From assembly GCF_946151075.1 (NCBI RefSeq), contig NZ_CAMGZB010000001.1, forward strand, positions 434,001 to 498,000: a stretch of DNA of 64,000 nt, written 5' to 3'. Position 1 is the stretch's first letter; the number at the start of each line of letters is the position of its first letter. This document shows, piece after piece, positions 1-8,502 of the stretch. The position numbers and the translations under genes are program-made. Under the pieces are notes generated by a model that worked only from the letters and a program-made list of their open reading frames with translations, ran no database searches and had not been told where the DNA came from. This DNA comes from Neobacillus sp. Marseille-Q6967. GTDB taxonomy: Bacteria > Bacillota > Bacilli > Bacillales > Cytobacillaceae.

Positions 1-396
1 GGAGATCGTGTAATCTTCCATTTCAGAACGGTACGGCTCTAAACGGCTGGCTGCTTCCGGTGCCGGAATGTCCGAAAGGAAAGCAACATGGACAGTTTCT
101 CCCTCACCTAATTGATCAGCGGGATAGGGACAATTCTCAATCAGGAGTTCCAAATCAGATCTTGTCCGTATGACAACTGGCACTTCCAAACCAAACTTCT
201 CCTCAATCCCTTTTTCAATTTGCCCAGCCATGGTACCGGCATCTTGATCAGCTTCAAACAGGACATTCCCGCTTTGAATATACGTTTTTACATTTTTAAA
301 ACCAAGATCCTCAAATAGGGTTTTTAATTCCGACATCTTGATGATGTTATGGCCATTTACATTAATTCCCCGCAGTAACGCTATATAAATTTGCAT
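1..396 (-). CDS. DUF1697 domain protein (3' end cut by window edge)
   Basis: Reading leftwards from an ATG at 396, 132 codons stay open to the window edge. The protein begins MQIYIALLRGINVNGHNI and continues with KTYIQSGNVLFEAD, the typical opening of DUF1697 proteins, which are usually about 180 residues, so roughly a quarter is missing. The function of this family is not established. A GGGAGTGG ribosome binding site lies just upstream of the start. The gene is divergent from the dicarboxylate symporter and no operon partner is visible. Family assignment is fairly sure from the N-terminal motifs; nothing further can be said about its role. Confidence 0.85.
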   Translation of the reverse strand, partial: MQIYIALLRGINVNGHNIIKMSELKTLFEDLGFKNVKTYIQSGNVLFEADQDAGTMAGQIEKGIEEKFGLEVPVVIRTRSDLELLIENCPYPADQLGEGETVHVAFLSDIPAPEAASRLEPYRSEMEDYTIS

Positions 397-588
397 TGTC
401 ACCACTCCCGTTACGAAATACTTTAATTTTATCATGATTGCCGTTTTTCTTTGCTTCTAATAGTCGTTTAACTAGTTTTATTGTTTTTAGTTTACTACTT
501 GTCTTTACTTACTTTAATTACAAAAGGGTTTTAAAAGTTTCATTAACTATTTTTACTGTTCACAAAATTGTAACATGTTAATAACGAA

Positions 589-602
589 AGAAAACGTTTA
601 CA
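589..602 (+). promoter_or_regulatory. Putative cre (CcpA site) before the dicarboxylate symporter
   Basis: AGAAAACGTTTACA matches the catabolite-responsive element consensus TGNAANCGNWNNCA at every fixed position except the first. It lies directly before the ribosome binding site (GGAGG at 611), so CcpA bound here would block transcription start or elongation. CcpA repression of dctP-type genes is known in Bacillus; binding here is inferred. Confidence 0.6.
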
Positions 603-623
603 AAAAACAAGGAGGCGAATGAA

Positions 624-1874
624 ATGAAATTTAATATTAAGAGTTTGACTACTCAAGTAATTTTGGGGATTTTTCTTGGTATTTTAGTAGGTTTTATGTT
701 TCCGGAGGTTGGCTCGCAGCTAAAGGTCATTGCAGATATATTTATTAAACTCGTAAAAATGGTCATCGCACCAATTATCTTCCTAACAATCGTCATTGGA
801 ATTGCGGGAATGGGAGATTTGAAAAAGGTCGGCAAAATTGGCGGTAAAGCCTTGCTCTATTTTGAAATTGTCTCCACTATCGCTTTAGCCATCGGGATCA
901 TTGTGGCGAATCTGATTAAGGCAGGAAAAGGAATTGATGCGGAAGCAGGAAAAGGTGATATCTCAAAATACACCGACCAGGCGGCTGAAACCAGCCATAG
1001 CTTTATGGATTTTGTTGTATCCATTATTCCTGACAGTTTTATAGGCGCCTTCGCTTCAGGTGAACTTTTACCTGTTCTCCTGCTGGCGATATTATTCGGG
1101 ATCTCTCTTGCTCACTTAGGTAAAAAAGGCAAACCGGTTATTGAGTTTTTTGAAAAAGTTGCAGACGTATTCTTCGGCATCGTTAATATCATTATGAAAG
1201 TATCTCCGTTTGCAGCATTTGGAGCTATGGCCTATACAATCGGGGAATTCGGGGTAGAGTCATTAGTCTATCTAGGTAAATTAATGGGCTCCGTTTATAT
1301 TACAATGGCGTTATTCATTGTCTTAATTCTTGGCGGAATTGCTAAAATGTTTGGATTCAGCATTTTCAAATTTATCGCTTATATTAAAGAAGAAATCCTG
1401 TTAGTTGTTGGTACATCATCTTCAGAAGCTGCACTTCCAAAGATGATGGAAAAGCTTGAAAAGTACGGCTGCTCAAAGCCTGTTGTAGGGTTGGTTCTTC
1501 CTACTGGATATTCCTTTAACCTAGATGGAACATCAATTTACCTTTCAATGGCAGCGTTGTTTATCGCACAAGCTTATGGTGTTGACTTAAGTATAGGTCA
1601 GCAGATTACCCTTCTTGCAGTTTTAATGTTGACTTCTAAAGGTGCTGCCGGCGTAACAGGATCTGGATTTGTCACTTTAGCCGCAACACTTGCTGTTTTC
1701 CCTTCTATTCCAGTAGAAGGAATGGCCCTAATCTTGGGTGTTGACCGCTTTATGTCAGAAGCACGCGCCATTACAAACCTAATAGGTAACGGTGTTGCAA
1801 CTGTTGTTATTTCAAAAACAGAAGGTGAATTTAAACCTGTTCATGAGGTTGTTAAGGAAAGTGCAACCGCCTAA
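624..1874 (+). CDS. dctP: Dicarboxylate/amino acid:cation symporter (DctP/GltP family)
   Basis: A 416-residue DAACS-family carrier, the usual length, which takes up C4-dicarboxylates or glutamate with protons or sodium at the cytoplasmic membrane. Visible hallmarks are the serine-rich re-entrant loop GTSSSEAALPKM near residue 265, the GYSFNLDGTSIY segment, and a C-terminal DRFMSEARAITNLIGNG motif with substrate- and cation-binding residues. About eight hydrophobic segments plus two hairpins are expected. The start has a good GGAGG site. A cre lies just upstream and a terminator follows. The nearby malic enzyme and CitA/CitB-type two-component system make a C4-dicarboxylate substrate more likely than glutamate; that is inference. 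Confidence 0.9.
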   Translation: MKFNIKSLTTQVILGIFLGILVGFMFPEVGSQLKVIADIFIKLVKMVIAPIIFLTIVIGIAGMGDLKKVGKIGGKALLYFEIVSTIALAIGIIVANLIKAGKGIDAEAGKGDISKYTDQAAETSHSFMDFVVSIIPDSFIGAFASGELLPVLLLAILFGISLAHLGKKGKPVIEFFEKVADVFFGIVNIIMKVSPFAAFGAMAYTIGEFGVESLVYLGKLMGSVYITMALFIVLILGGIAKMFGFSIFKFIAYIKEEILLVVGTSSSEAALPKMMEKLEKYGCSKPVVGLVLPTGYSFNLDGTSIYLSMAALFIAQAYGVDLSIGQQITLLAVLMLTSKGAAGVTGSGFVTLAATLAVFPSIPVEGMALILGVDRFMSEARAITNLIGNGVATVVISKTEGEFKPVHEVVKESATA

Positions 1875-1879
1875 TAAAA

Positions 1880-1910
1880 AAAAGTGAGCCAAAGCTGGCT
1901 CACTTTTTTT
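1880..1910 (+). terminator. Intrinsic terminator of the symporter gene
   Basis: GTGAGCCA and TGGCTCAC pair around a four-base loop (AAGC) and are followed by seven T residues. Confidence 0.9.
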
Positions 1911-1921
1911 ATTTCTCTTTT

Positions 1922-2506
1922 TTAAAAGTCCCCTCTAATACCTAGAATGTAACGACTTCGTGGTAAGTAATCGAAGGTGACCACTTTTCCAGTTAGGTTA
2001 GAATCAAAGTAATAAGCATAATTATTTAAAGTAACTGACTCTCCACTCGGAGACTTAATATAAATACTTTGCCCCCGACTCTTTAAATTACGTGAACTTC
2101 CTACGTCTTTAACAATGCCAGTAATGGTTTCAAAATCTTTCTCTTTTAGATTTTTTTAATCCAATATATGGTCATAATCCATTAGGAAAACCGGGACCAT
2201 TATGGTAATAGCAATTAAGCAGGCCAGTAACCCTTTTTTATCAGTTTTCCTGCCGCTTTCAATCCTGTTTCTTGCTTTTTTCGTGAGCTCTTCATTGATA
2301 AGCTCCCTCTTACCAGCTCTAATTTTCTTGATAACTAAAATCAGTATGAAAAGGCATAAACCCAAACAGGGCAGATTAAATAAATAATTCAAAAAGAGAG
2401 TGAAATATAAATAGGAGGCTGCACTAGATTTATTTGAACCAATAAAAAAGCTTACTAGATAAAATATTATAAGAACTCCAAACAAAATAATTTTTATCTT
2501 TTTCAA
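1922..2506 (-). pseudogene. Small membrane protein gene split by an in-frame TAA
   Basis: From a TTG at 2506 (AAAGGA site upstream) 116 codons encode two hydrophobic segments (about residues 5-25 and 38-62), a basic linker and a third segment, ending ..MDYDHILD at a TAA (2156-2158). The same frame then continues open for 77 codons (KNLKEKDFETITGIVKDVG ... SRYILGIRGDF) to a second TAA at 1922-1924. This second part has no suitable start codon near its beginning and looks like a folded beta-rich tail. The simplest reading is one ancestral gene of about 194 codons with a nonsense change; readthrough or a naturally short protein are alternatives. I do not recognise the family. Confidence 0.6.
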
Positions 2507-2619
2507 CGAAATCGGTCCTTTTCAAAAACATTTCATTTACTCATTTTAATAGTCTTTTAACATTATGGGCATAGGTAAAAAAGTCTATTTTCAATGAGTC
2601 TAAAATTAATGCATAGGGT

Positions 2620-2838
2620 CGGTAAGAATATCGTTACCGCCAACCTCTTTTTCTAAGTTTAACGGGAACGAATCCCCCTCATTTGTTACCGGCAGCTGAA
2701 CTTTTTCACTTTAACGGGAACGAATCCTTCTCTTTCGTTACCGCTGACCTCATCTTTTTCGATTTAACGGAACGAATCCCCCTCATTTGTTACCGCTAGC
2801 CGAACTTTTTCACTTTAACGAGAACAAATCCTTCTCCA
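2620..2838. repeat. Tandem array A: 52-bp hairpin repeat, about 4 units
   Basis: GTTACCG recurs at 2633, 2685, 2737 and 2789, exactly 52 bp apart. The AACGGGAACGAATCC block recurs at 2661, 2713, 2766 and 2817. Each unit can fold: CGGGAACGAA pairs with TTCGTTACCG (9 of 10) or TTTGTTACCG (8 of 10) around a 9-base loop. The array fills the gap between the malic enzyme terminator and the membrane pseudogene. No ORF explains it. Confidence 0.9.
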
Positions 2839-2847
2839 ATAGCTAAA

Positions 2848-2882
2848 CGTAAAACGAGCCCACCAATCGAAATCGGCGGGCT
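2848..2882 (-). terminator. Intrinsic terminator of the malic enzyme gene
   Basis: On the minus strand AGCCCGCCGAT pairs with ATTGGTGGGCT (with G-T wobbles) around TTCG, then TCGTTTTACG. Confidence 0.75.
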
Positions 2883-2897
2883 TAGCTTACTATCATT

Positions 2898-4088
2898 TTA
2901 TGAAACAGAACTTTTCCCCTTTTTATGCTCAACAGCTGCTCCTGCAACTGCTTTAGCAACTGCCTTTGCCACGCGGTCATCCAACGCATTCGGAATGACG
3001 AAATCAGCACGTAATTCTTTTTCCGACACGACCTCCGCAATTGCATAAGCAGCGGCAAGTTTCATTTCAACGGTGATATCACTGGCTTTGGCATCCATCG
3101 CACCTCTAAAAATCCCCGGGAAGGCTAGCAAATTATTGACCTGGTTCGGGTAGTCGGAACGTCCTGTCCCTACTACCGCAGCACCTGCCGCCAGCGCCTC
3201 CTCCGGATAAATTTCCGGAATTGGATTGGCCATTGCAAAGACGATCGGGTCTTTGGCCATTAATTTAATATACTCCGCCTTCAAAGCCCCAGGCCCTGAA
3301 ACCCCAATAAAGACATCGGCTTCTCGAATCGCGTCCTCGAGCGTTCCGTGTACACCTCTAATATTCGTGACTTCAGCCATTTGTTTTTGCATACTATTCA
3401 GCCACTTTTCCCCTTTGCAGACAACACCTTCAAGACTTACGAGTGTGATATCTTTATAGCCCGCCTGCATCAACAGTCTGGCAATCGCAATTCCCGCGGC
3501 GCCAGCCCCGTTGATGACAATTTTGATGTTCCGAAGCTGCTTGTTGACCACCTTTACCGCGTTTAGTAACGCTGCCAGCACGACAATCGCTGTTCCATGT
3601 TGATCATCATGAAAAACTGGAATATCCAGCTCTTTTTTCAATCTTTCCTCTATTTCAAAGCAGCGTGGTGCTGAAATGTCTTCAAGGTTAATACCGCCGA
3701 ATGATGGGACTAACGCTTTAATAATATTCACAATCTCGTCTACATTTTTTGTGTCAAGACAAAGAGGAAAAGCATCTATCCCAGAAAACTTTTTAAATAA
3801 AAGTGCTTTCCCTTCCATGACGGGGAGAGCCGCTTTAGGACCAATATCGCCGAGGCCAAGAACAGCAGTGCCGTCTGTCACGATCGCCACCATATTTCCG
3901 CGTGAAGTTAAGACATCAACTTGTTCAGGCTTTTCGGCAATCGCTTTACAAACATCTGCCACGCCTGGTGTATAGACAAGGCTTAGTTCCGCCTCCGTGT
4001 TTACTTCCATCTTGCTGACAATTTCAATTTTTCCCGAATGTTCTCGATGAAGCTTGATAGCTTCTTCCTTCAGGTTTGTTTTTGACAT
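2898..4088 (-). CDS. Malic enzyme (NAD(P)-dependent, short bacterial type)
   Basis: A 396-residue soluble enzyme that oxidatively decarboxylates L-malate to pyruvate and CO2 with NAD(P). Seen in order: the N-terminal YTPGVADVCKAIAE tyrosine motif, TDGTAVLGLGDIGPKAALP, the metal-binding INLEDISAPRCFEIE and PVFHDDQHGTAIV segments, a Rossmann motif NGAGAAGIAIARLL, and the C-terminal FAMANPIPEIYPEEA. The length fits the YtsJ-like class of Bacillus. The start is an ATG with AAGGGG upstream. It sits between the symporter and the two-component genes, suggesting a malate uptake-and-use locus. Cofactor preference cannot be decided by eye. Confidence 0.93.
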   Translation of the reverse strand: MSKTNLKEEAIKLHREHSGKIEIVSKMEVNTEAELSLVYTPGVADVCKAIAEKPEQVDVLTSRGNMVAIVTDGTAVLGLGDIGPKAALPVMEGKALLFKKFSGIDAFPLCLDTKNVDEIVNIIKALVPSFGGINLEDISAPRCFEIEERLKKELDIPVFHDDQHGTAIVVLAALLNAVKVVNKQLRNIKIVINGAGAAGIAIARLLMQAGYKDITLVSLEGVVCKGEKWLNSMQKQMAEVTNIRGVHGTLEDAIREADVFIGVSGPGALKAEYIKLMAKDPIVFAMANPIPEIYPEEALAAGAAVVGTGRSDYPNQVNNLLAFPGIFRGAMDAKASDITVEMKLAAAYAIAEVVSEKELRADFVIPNALDDRVAKAVAKAVAGAAVEHKKGKSSVS

Positions 4089-4188
4089 TCCAATCTACCC
4101 CTTCGGTAATCGCTTTCAAACACCCTTCCATCTTAAAAAAGAAATTCTCAGATTAATAGATTTTGTAACTATCTATCTTTTTTAAATT

Positions 4189-4212
4189 AAAAAAAGTGGC
4201 AATGCCACTTTT
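4189..4212 (-). terminator. Terminator after the two-component operon
   Basis: Perfect 9-bp stem AAAAGTGGC/GCCACTTTT with a three-base loop, followed on the minus strand by a T-rich tract; it ends the response regulator transcript. Confidence 0.85.
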
Positions 4213-4929
4213 CTAAAGGAATCGATTCACTAGATTGAGTTTGTCAGTTTTTAATGTATATAAATAAACAGGCCTGCCAATACCGTAGGTTAGTGATTCT
4301 TCCAGGACTCCCAGGTTGGTTAAAAACTTCAGGTATTTTCGAACTGAAACTCGTGATATATACGTAGTCTCTGCAATATCATCCGTTGAAAACTGGCCGG
4401 TCCCTTTTGATTTGATCACATTCATGATGACCTGTAAGGTACTGCTTGTTAAACCTTTTGGCAAGTCATTGAGTACTTCCCCGCCACCTTGCTTTTGTTC
4501 GGTGCTTAAAATTCGTACATCAAGTTCTTCCTGCCGAAGGGTTTGATTTTTAGAGAAAAAATGATATTTTTCTTTATACTGCATCAAGGCCTGATGAAAC
4601 CTTTCAAACTCAAATGGTTTGATTAGATAGTCAACAGCACCAAACCTTAGGGCCGTTTGGATTTTTTCTTTTTCCACTGCCGCTGTTATGAGGATTACAT
4701 CCGCCGGGATGTTTTGTTCTCTTATAAAACTTAGCAACTCCAGCCCGGTCGCCCCTGGCATATAGACATCCAGCAAAATCAGATCAACCGGTTGATTTTT
4801 TAAAAATTCCTTAGCATCTTTTACGTTATGAACAAGCCCTGATAAACGGTACCCTTCCACTTCACGCAGATAACGCTTATTAAATTCAGCTACCATCGGA
4901 TCATCTTCCACAATTAAGACCTTAATCAT
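4213..4929 (-). CDS. Response regulator, CitB/DctR/MalR type
   Basis: A receiver domain (about residues 1-120) with the acidic pair in IVEDDPM, the phospho-acceptor Asp in LILLDVYMPG and the Lys in DYLIKPFEF, followed by a C-terminal winged-helix DNA-binding domain (STDDIAETTYISRVSVRKYLKFL). I chose the ATG at 4929 (238 residues): it has a strong AAAGGGGGG site and starts directly with the receiver fold, whereas the longer frame adds 23 residues out of the kinase gene. It overlaps the kinase gene by 8 bases, so the two are translationally coupled. It probably activates the symporter and/or malic enzyme genes in response to extracellular C4-dicarboxylates. Confidence 0.88.
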   Translation of the reverse strand: MIKVLIVEDDPMVAEFNKRYLREVEGYRLSGLVHNVKDAKEFLKNQPVDLILLDVYMPGATGLELLSFIREQNIPADVILITAAVEKEKIQTALRFGAVDYLIKPFEFERFHQALMQYKEKYHFFSKNQTLRQEELDVRILSTEQKQGGGEVLNDLPKGLTSSTLQVIMNVIKSKGTGQFSTDDIAETTYISRVSVRKYLKFLTNLGVLEESLTYGIGRPVYLYTLKTDKLNLVNRFL

Positions 4930-6532
4930 GTTTTCCCCCCTTTGCTTCATACGGCAGTCGTATATGGAACTCTGTACCCAACATAGGTTTAGAATCAATC
5001 GTTAACACTCCACCCAGATTTCCAACACTTTTAGCTGCTAAATAGAGTCCGTAGCCGCGGTTTTCCCCTTTGGTCGAGAACCCTTTTTCAAAAACTTGCC
5101 TTTGGGCCTCTTTCGGTATTCCGGGACCAGAATCCAGTACTTCAATGGTTAACCAGTGAGTAGAATACTGAAAGTTCACTTCTAATGTTTGGTCTTCCAT
5201 TTCTCTCATTGCCTCGATCGCATTATCAATTAAATTGCCAAGAATCGTAATCAACTCGTGCGTGGTCTTGGGATCAGCGGGCTCTGGAATAATGGTATCA
5301 CTTCCAATCGAAAAGTCGACATTTTCCTCTCTAGCATAACTTAATTTCCCCATCAAGAATCCCGCAAGTACAGGATCTTTAATGTGCTGTGTGATGCTTC
5401 CCAGTTCCTGGTTACGATAGTCGACCAATGAACGAATAAAATCTGATAGTTCATCGTAAAACTTCATTTTCACCATTCCGAGGATCACATGAAGTCGGTT
5501 CATAAATTCATGTGACTGTGCCCGGAGTGCTTCCGCATACGTCCTGACACCGGTTAACTGCTCTGCCAATTGATTGAGTTCCGTTTTATCGCGAAACGTG
5601 GAAATCGCACCGACCACTTCCCCGTTAACAATGAGCGGAACACGATTAACGAGAATCGAAATCCCATTAATGTTCTGCTCTTCATCAAGTTCTGGGTTAC
5701 CGGTTTGCAGCACTTGATCTAATCGGGTGGATGGCAGATAATCATATATTTTTATGCCTACCGGTTCCTGCGTCAGCCCCGCCTTTTTAAAAATTTGCAA
5801 TGCGGATTTATTTACTAATGTAATGGTAGAGTCTTTATCCACAGCAATAATTCCCTCATGAACAGATTGGAGCATCGCACTCCGCTCCTCCAGAATCCTT
5901 GCGATCGCAAATGGTTCGAGCCCAAGTAAGGTCCTTTTAATATACCTTGCCAAAATAACCGCTCCGATGATGCCGACAAGCAGACCAAGGATCGTAACGG
6001 TAAGGATGTTTCGGTTGCTGCGGCCAAGTGCCTTTTCTACACTTTCAACGGAAATGCCGACAGCTGATACCCCAATCTGTTTACCGTTCTCATTGTATAT
6101 AGGAGTAAAAGCACGGACCGATTCCCCTAACGTTCCGCGCGAGATAGACACATACTCCCTTCCATTAAGGGCCTCCTTTTCGTCACCGCCAACAAAGGGT
6201 TTTCCAATTTGCTCCGGATTAGGATGGGACTTTCGGATTCCATTCATATCCATGACCACCACAAACATGGTGTTCGTCGCCTTTTGAATATCGTTTGTAT
6301 ACTCTTGAATCGCATTAGAGTGAACTTCACCTTCTAATGCATCCATCACAATATGGGATCTGGCAACCGTTCTTGAAACGATTTTTGCCTTTTCCTCTAG
6401 ACTTTTCGTAATATTGTCACTGACCGTGTTGCTGATGAGCACGTCCGTAATCATGAGCGCCACAAGGACAACGACACATACAAAGAAAATCACAATCGTA
6501 CTTAATTTAAATTTGGCTCGTTGATTTTTCAC
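4922..6532 (-). CDS. Sensor histidine kinase, CitA/DcuS family (DctS/MalK-like)
   Basis: A 536-residue membrane kinase. Seen in order: a transmembrane segment (about 10-32), an extracytoplasmic PAS-like sensor domain (about 35-175) with the FVVVMDMNGIRKSHPNPEQIG type motif, a second membrane segment (about 175-195), a cytoplasmic PAS domain (about 215-320), the phospho-acceptor His in AQSHEFMNRLHVI, and an HATPase domain with N box (NLIDNAIEAM) and G boxes (DSGPGIP, GYGLYLAAKSV). The start is GTG at 6532 with GGAGG seven bases upstream. This architecture is that of di- and tricarboxylate sensors; the genomic context favours malate, succinate or fumarate. DctS and MalK cannot be told apart here. 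Confidence 0.9.
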   Translation of the reverse strand: MKNQRAKFKLSTIVIFFVCVVVLVALMITDVLISNTVSDNITKSLEEKAKIVSRTVARSHIVMDALEGEVHSNAIQEYTNDIQKATNTMFVVVMDMNGIRKSHPNPEQIGKPFVGGDEKEALNGREYVSISRGTLGESVRAFTPIYNENGKQIGVSAVGISVESVEKALGRSNRNILTVTILGLLVGIIGAVILARYIKRTLLGLEPFAIARILEERSAMLQSVHEGIIAVDKDSTITLVNKSALQIFKKAGLTQEPVGIKIYDYLPSTRLDQVLQTGNPELDEEQNINGISILVNRVPLIVNGEVVGAISTFRDKTELNQLAEQLTGVRTYAEALRAQSHEFMNRLHVILGMVKMKFYDELSDFIRSLVDYRNQELGSITQHIKDPVLAGFLMGKLSYAREENVDFSIGSDTIIPEPADPKTTHELITILGNLIDNAIEAMREMEDQTLEVNFQYSTHWLTIEVLDSGPGIPKEAQRQVFEKGFSTKGENRGYGLYLAAKSVGNLGGVLTIDSKPMLGTEFHIRLPYEAKGGKHD

Positions 6533-6639
6533 CCAAAAACCTCCGCGTTAGAGAGAGAATTCATAAGTATTATTTTAACCTATTTGAATTTAATATAATA
6601 TTTAATAGAAAAGGAATTGTATAAGAGGTGTTCATTAAT

Positions 6640-7098
6640 TTGAAATATACTTTATGTTTTGTTGTAAAAGGCGAAGTGGTTTTAATGTTATTACGGGAAA
6701 AAGAACCGAATAAGGGAAAATGGAATGGTGTTGGGGGCAAGATTGACCCGTACGAAACACCGCTTGAAAGTTGTAAAAGAGAGGTATGGGAGGAAACAGG
6801 ACTGAATATTAGGAACCCCGTTTTTAGAGGGATTATTGCACTGGATGGCATAGAAAGTATATATGTTTATGTCTGTGATGAATTTGAGGGCGAGATTCTG
6901 GCTTCGAATGAAGGAATCCTAGAATGGAAGAGTTTAAACTGGATTTTAACATCCAATGAAGCGGTTGAAAATATCCCGCTTTTCATCGAGGAAGTTTTAG
7001 ACCTTCAAGGTGACCTTCATGTGTACAACTGTTGCTATTCGGCTGCGGGTGAAATGATTGACTTTCAAAAAATGCCTTTACGTTTAATAGAGGCTTAG
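6640..7098 (+). CDS. NUDIX hydrolase (MutT-like)
   Basis: About 152 residues carrying a complete Nudix box: G-KIDPY-E-TPLESCK-REVWEETG-L, with the catalytic REVWEE glutamates. It hydrolyses nucleoside diphosphate-X compounds and resembles 8-oxo-(d)GTP diphosphatase-type proteins (NKGKWNGVGGKI before the box). I start it at TTG 6640 because AGAGGTG lies at ideal spacing and the family normally begins MKYTLCF; the GTG at 6628 would be part of the binding site itself. It is monocistronic and followed by repeat array B. The true substrate is unknown. Confidence 0.85.
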   Translation: MKYTLCFVVKGEVVLMLLREKEPNKGKWNGVGGKIDPYETPLESCKREVWEETGLNIRNPVFRGIIALDGIESIYVYVCDEFEGEILASNEGILEWKSLNWILTSNEAVENIPLFIEEVLDLQGDLHVYNCCYSAAGEMIDFQKMPLRLIEA

Positions 7099-7134
7099 TA
7101 TTGGCATGAACTTTTTTCAAGGATAGCAATCAAT

Positions 7135-7625
7135 GAAGTTCGGTAGACAATAAGCTCTATTGGCGACTGTAGCCGGAAAAAGTCATCCGGTTCGGGAGTC
7201 AATAAGCTCTATTGGCGACTGTAGCCGGAAAAAGTCATCCGGTTCGGGAGTCAATAACCTCTATTGGCGACTGTAGCCGGAAAAAGTTATCCGGTTCGGG
7301 AGTCAATAACCCCTATTGGCGACTGTAGCCGGAAAAAGTTATCCGGTTCGGGAGTCAATACCCCTTATTGGCGACCGTTACGGGAAAAAGTTATCCAGTT
7401 CGGGTGTCAATAACCCCTATTGGCGACCGTTACGGGAAAAAGGTATCCAGTTCGGGTGTCAATAACCCCTATTGGCGAATGTAGCCGAAAAAAGTCATCC
7501 GGTTCGGGAGTCAATAACCCCTATTGGCGACCGTTACGGGAAAAAGTTATCCAGTTCGGTAGTCAGTCAATAACCCCTATTGGCGACTGTAGCCGGAAAA
7601 AGTTATCCGGTTCGGTAGTCAATAA
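7135..7625. repeat. Tandem array B: 52-bp hairpin repeat, about 9 units
   Basis: The TTCGGG/TTCGGT block recurs at 7191, 7243, 7295, 7347, 7399, 7451, 7503 and 7555, always 52 bp apart, then at 7611 after a 4-bp AGTC duplication. Two unit variants alternate (GACTGTAGCCGG and GACCGTTACGGG). Possible stems include AGTCAATA/TATTGGCGACT and GACT..CCGG/CCGG..AGTC. The array fills the gap between the NUDIX gene and glpP. The core AATA-TATTGGCGACTGTA is shared with array D. Confidence 0.92.
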
Positions 7626-7755
7626 GGTTATTCTTTTTAAAATTGCAATATTTACTATAAAATTGGGCCCAGTAAGTAACACTCTCAAAAAGGTTCGTGT
7701 TGTGTTATACGGTTTTTCTATTTATTATTAGGAGAAAACCTAATGAAAGGTAACA

Positions 7756-8319
7756 ATGACAATGGAGCAAAAAATTTTACCAGCCTCATCGAATATGAAG
7801 GAATTCGAACGTTTCTTGAAAAGTTCCTACGAAATCGGTGTTTTTTTGGACATGCATATTGCCCAATTAAAAAATATCAATGTGATGGCCAAGCAGCATG
7901 ACAAGAAAATGATCTATCATGTGGATTTAATTCATGGAATAAAAAACGACGAATTTGCCACGGAATATATTTGTCAGGAGTTTAAGCCTTTTGGTTTAAT
8001 TTCGACAAAGGCAAGCGTGATCCAAAAGGCAAAGCAAAAAGGTGTCATTGCCGTACAAAGGATGTTTTTAATTGATACTCATGCAATCGAAAAAAGCTAT
8101 AAGCTGATTGAAAAAACACAGCCTGATTATCTCGAAGTCCTCCCCGGAGCCATGCCGAAAATGATTACGGAAGTGAAAGAGCGCGTGAACATTCCTATTT
8201 TTGCAGGCGGTTTAATCCGTACATCAGAGGACGTCCATGCCGCCTTAGATGCGGGTGCAAGTGCCATTACAACATCCAACCGAGAACTGTGGGATCTGTT
8301 CGAAAAAAATAATATTTAG
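7756..8319 (+). CDS. glpP: Glycerol-3-phosphate responsive antiterminator GlpP
   Basis: A 187-residue GlpP-family RNA-binding regulator with a TIM-barrel-like fold related to phosphate-binding barrels. Recognisable segments are VDLIHGIKNDEFATEYI, the FGLISTKASVIQKAKQ strand-helix, YLEVLPGAMPKMI and the C-terminal phosphate-binding FAGGLIRTSEDVHAALDAGA. In Bacillus, GlpP bound to glycerol-3-phosphate reads through leader terminators of glp genes. Two such leaders are present directly downstream (before glpF and glpD). Start choice is between ATG 7756 and ATG 7762; AAAGG at 7745 favours either. Confidence is high from sequence and context. Confidence 0.93.
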   Translation: MTMEQKILPASSNMKEFERFLKSSYEIGVFLDMHIAQLKNINVMAKQHDKKMIYHVDLIHGIKNDEFATEYICQEFKPFGLISTKASVIQKAKQKGVIAVQRMFLIDTHAIEKSYKLIEKTQPDYLEVLPGAMPKMITEVKERVNIPIFAGGLIRTSEDVHAALDAGASAITTSNRELWDLFEKNNI

Positions 8320-8342
8320 CCTTAATAATATAAAAAAACATA

Positions 8343-8371
8343 TTGACACCGTTTTCATAACTTACTATACT
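8343..8371 (+). promoter_or_regulatory. glpFK promoter with overlapping cre
   Basis: TTGACA (8343-8348), a 17-bp spacer and TATACT (8366-8371) make a near-consensus sigma-A promoter. TGACACCGTTTTCA at 8344-8357 matches the CcpA cre consensus at all fixed positions but one and overlaps the -35 box, so glucose repression by CcpA is expected, as known for glpFK in Bacillus. Confidence 0.85.
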
Positions 8372-8377
8372 CAATTT

Positions 8378-8466
8378 AACAAGTTAATATTTATGTGACG
8401 GAGATATGGAGATTCACACAGAAGACCCTTTTTATGGGCTATTCTGCTGTGAGTCTCTTTTTTTTC
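8378..8466 (+). promoter_or_regulatory. glpF leader: GlpP target plus terminator
   Basis: AACAAGTTAAT (8378-8388) and GGAGATATGGAGA (8400-8412) are followed by an extended hairpin (8409-8457: GAGATTCACA-CAGAA against TTCTG-TGTGA-TCTC with an inner CCC/GGG pair) and eight or more T. The same two blocks precede the glpD terminator. The leader is expected to stop transcription unless GlpP and glycerol-3-phosphate bind. Confidence 0.8.
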
Positions 8467-8502
8467 GGTCGAAAAAGCATTTTATAAAAGGAGAGAGAAA
8501 TT

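Noticed and set aside
7420..7731. 103-codon plus-strand frame across array B
   Set aside because: It is only the 52-bp repeat read in successive frames (52 is not a multiple of 3), with no ribosome binding site.
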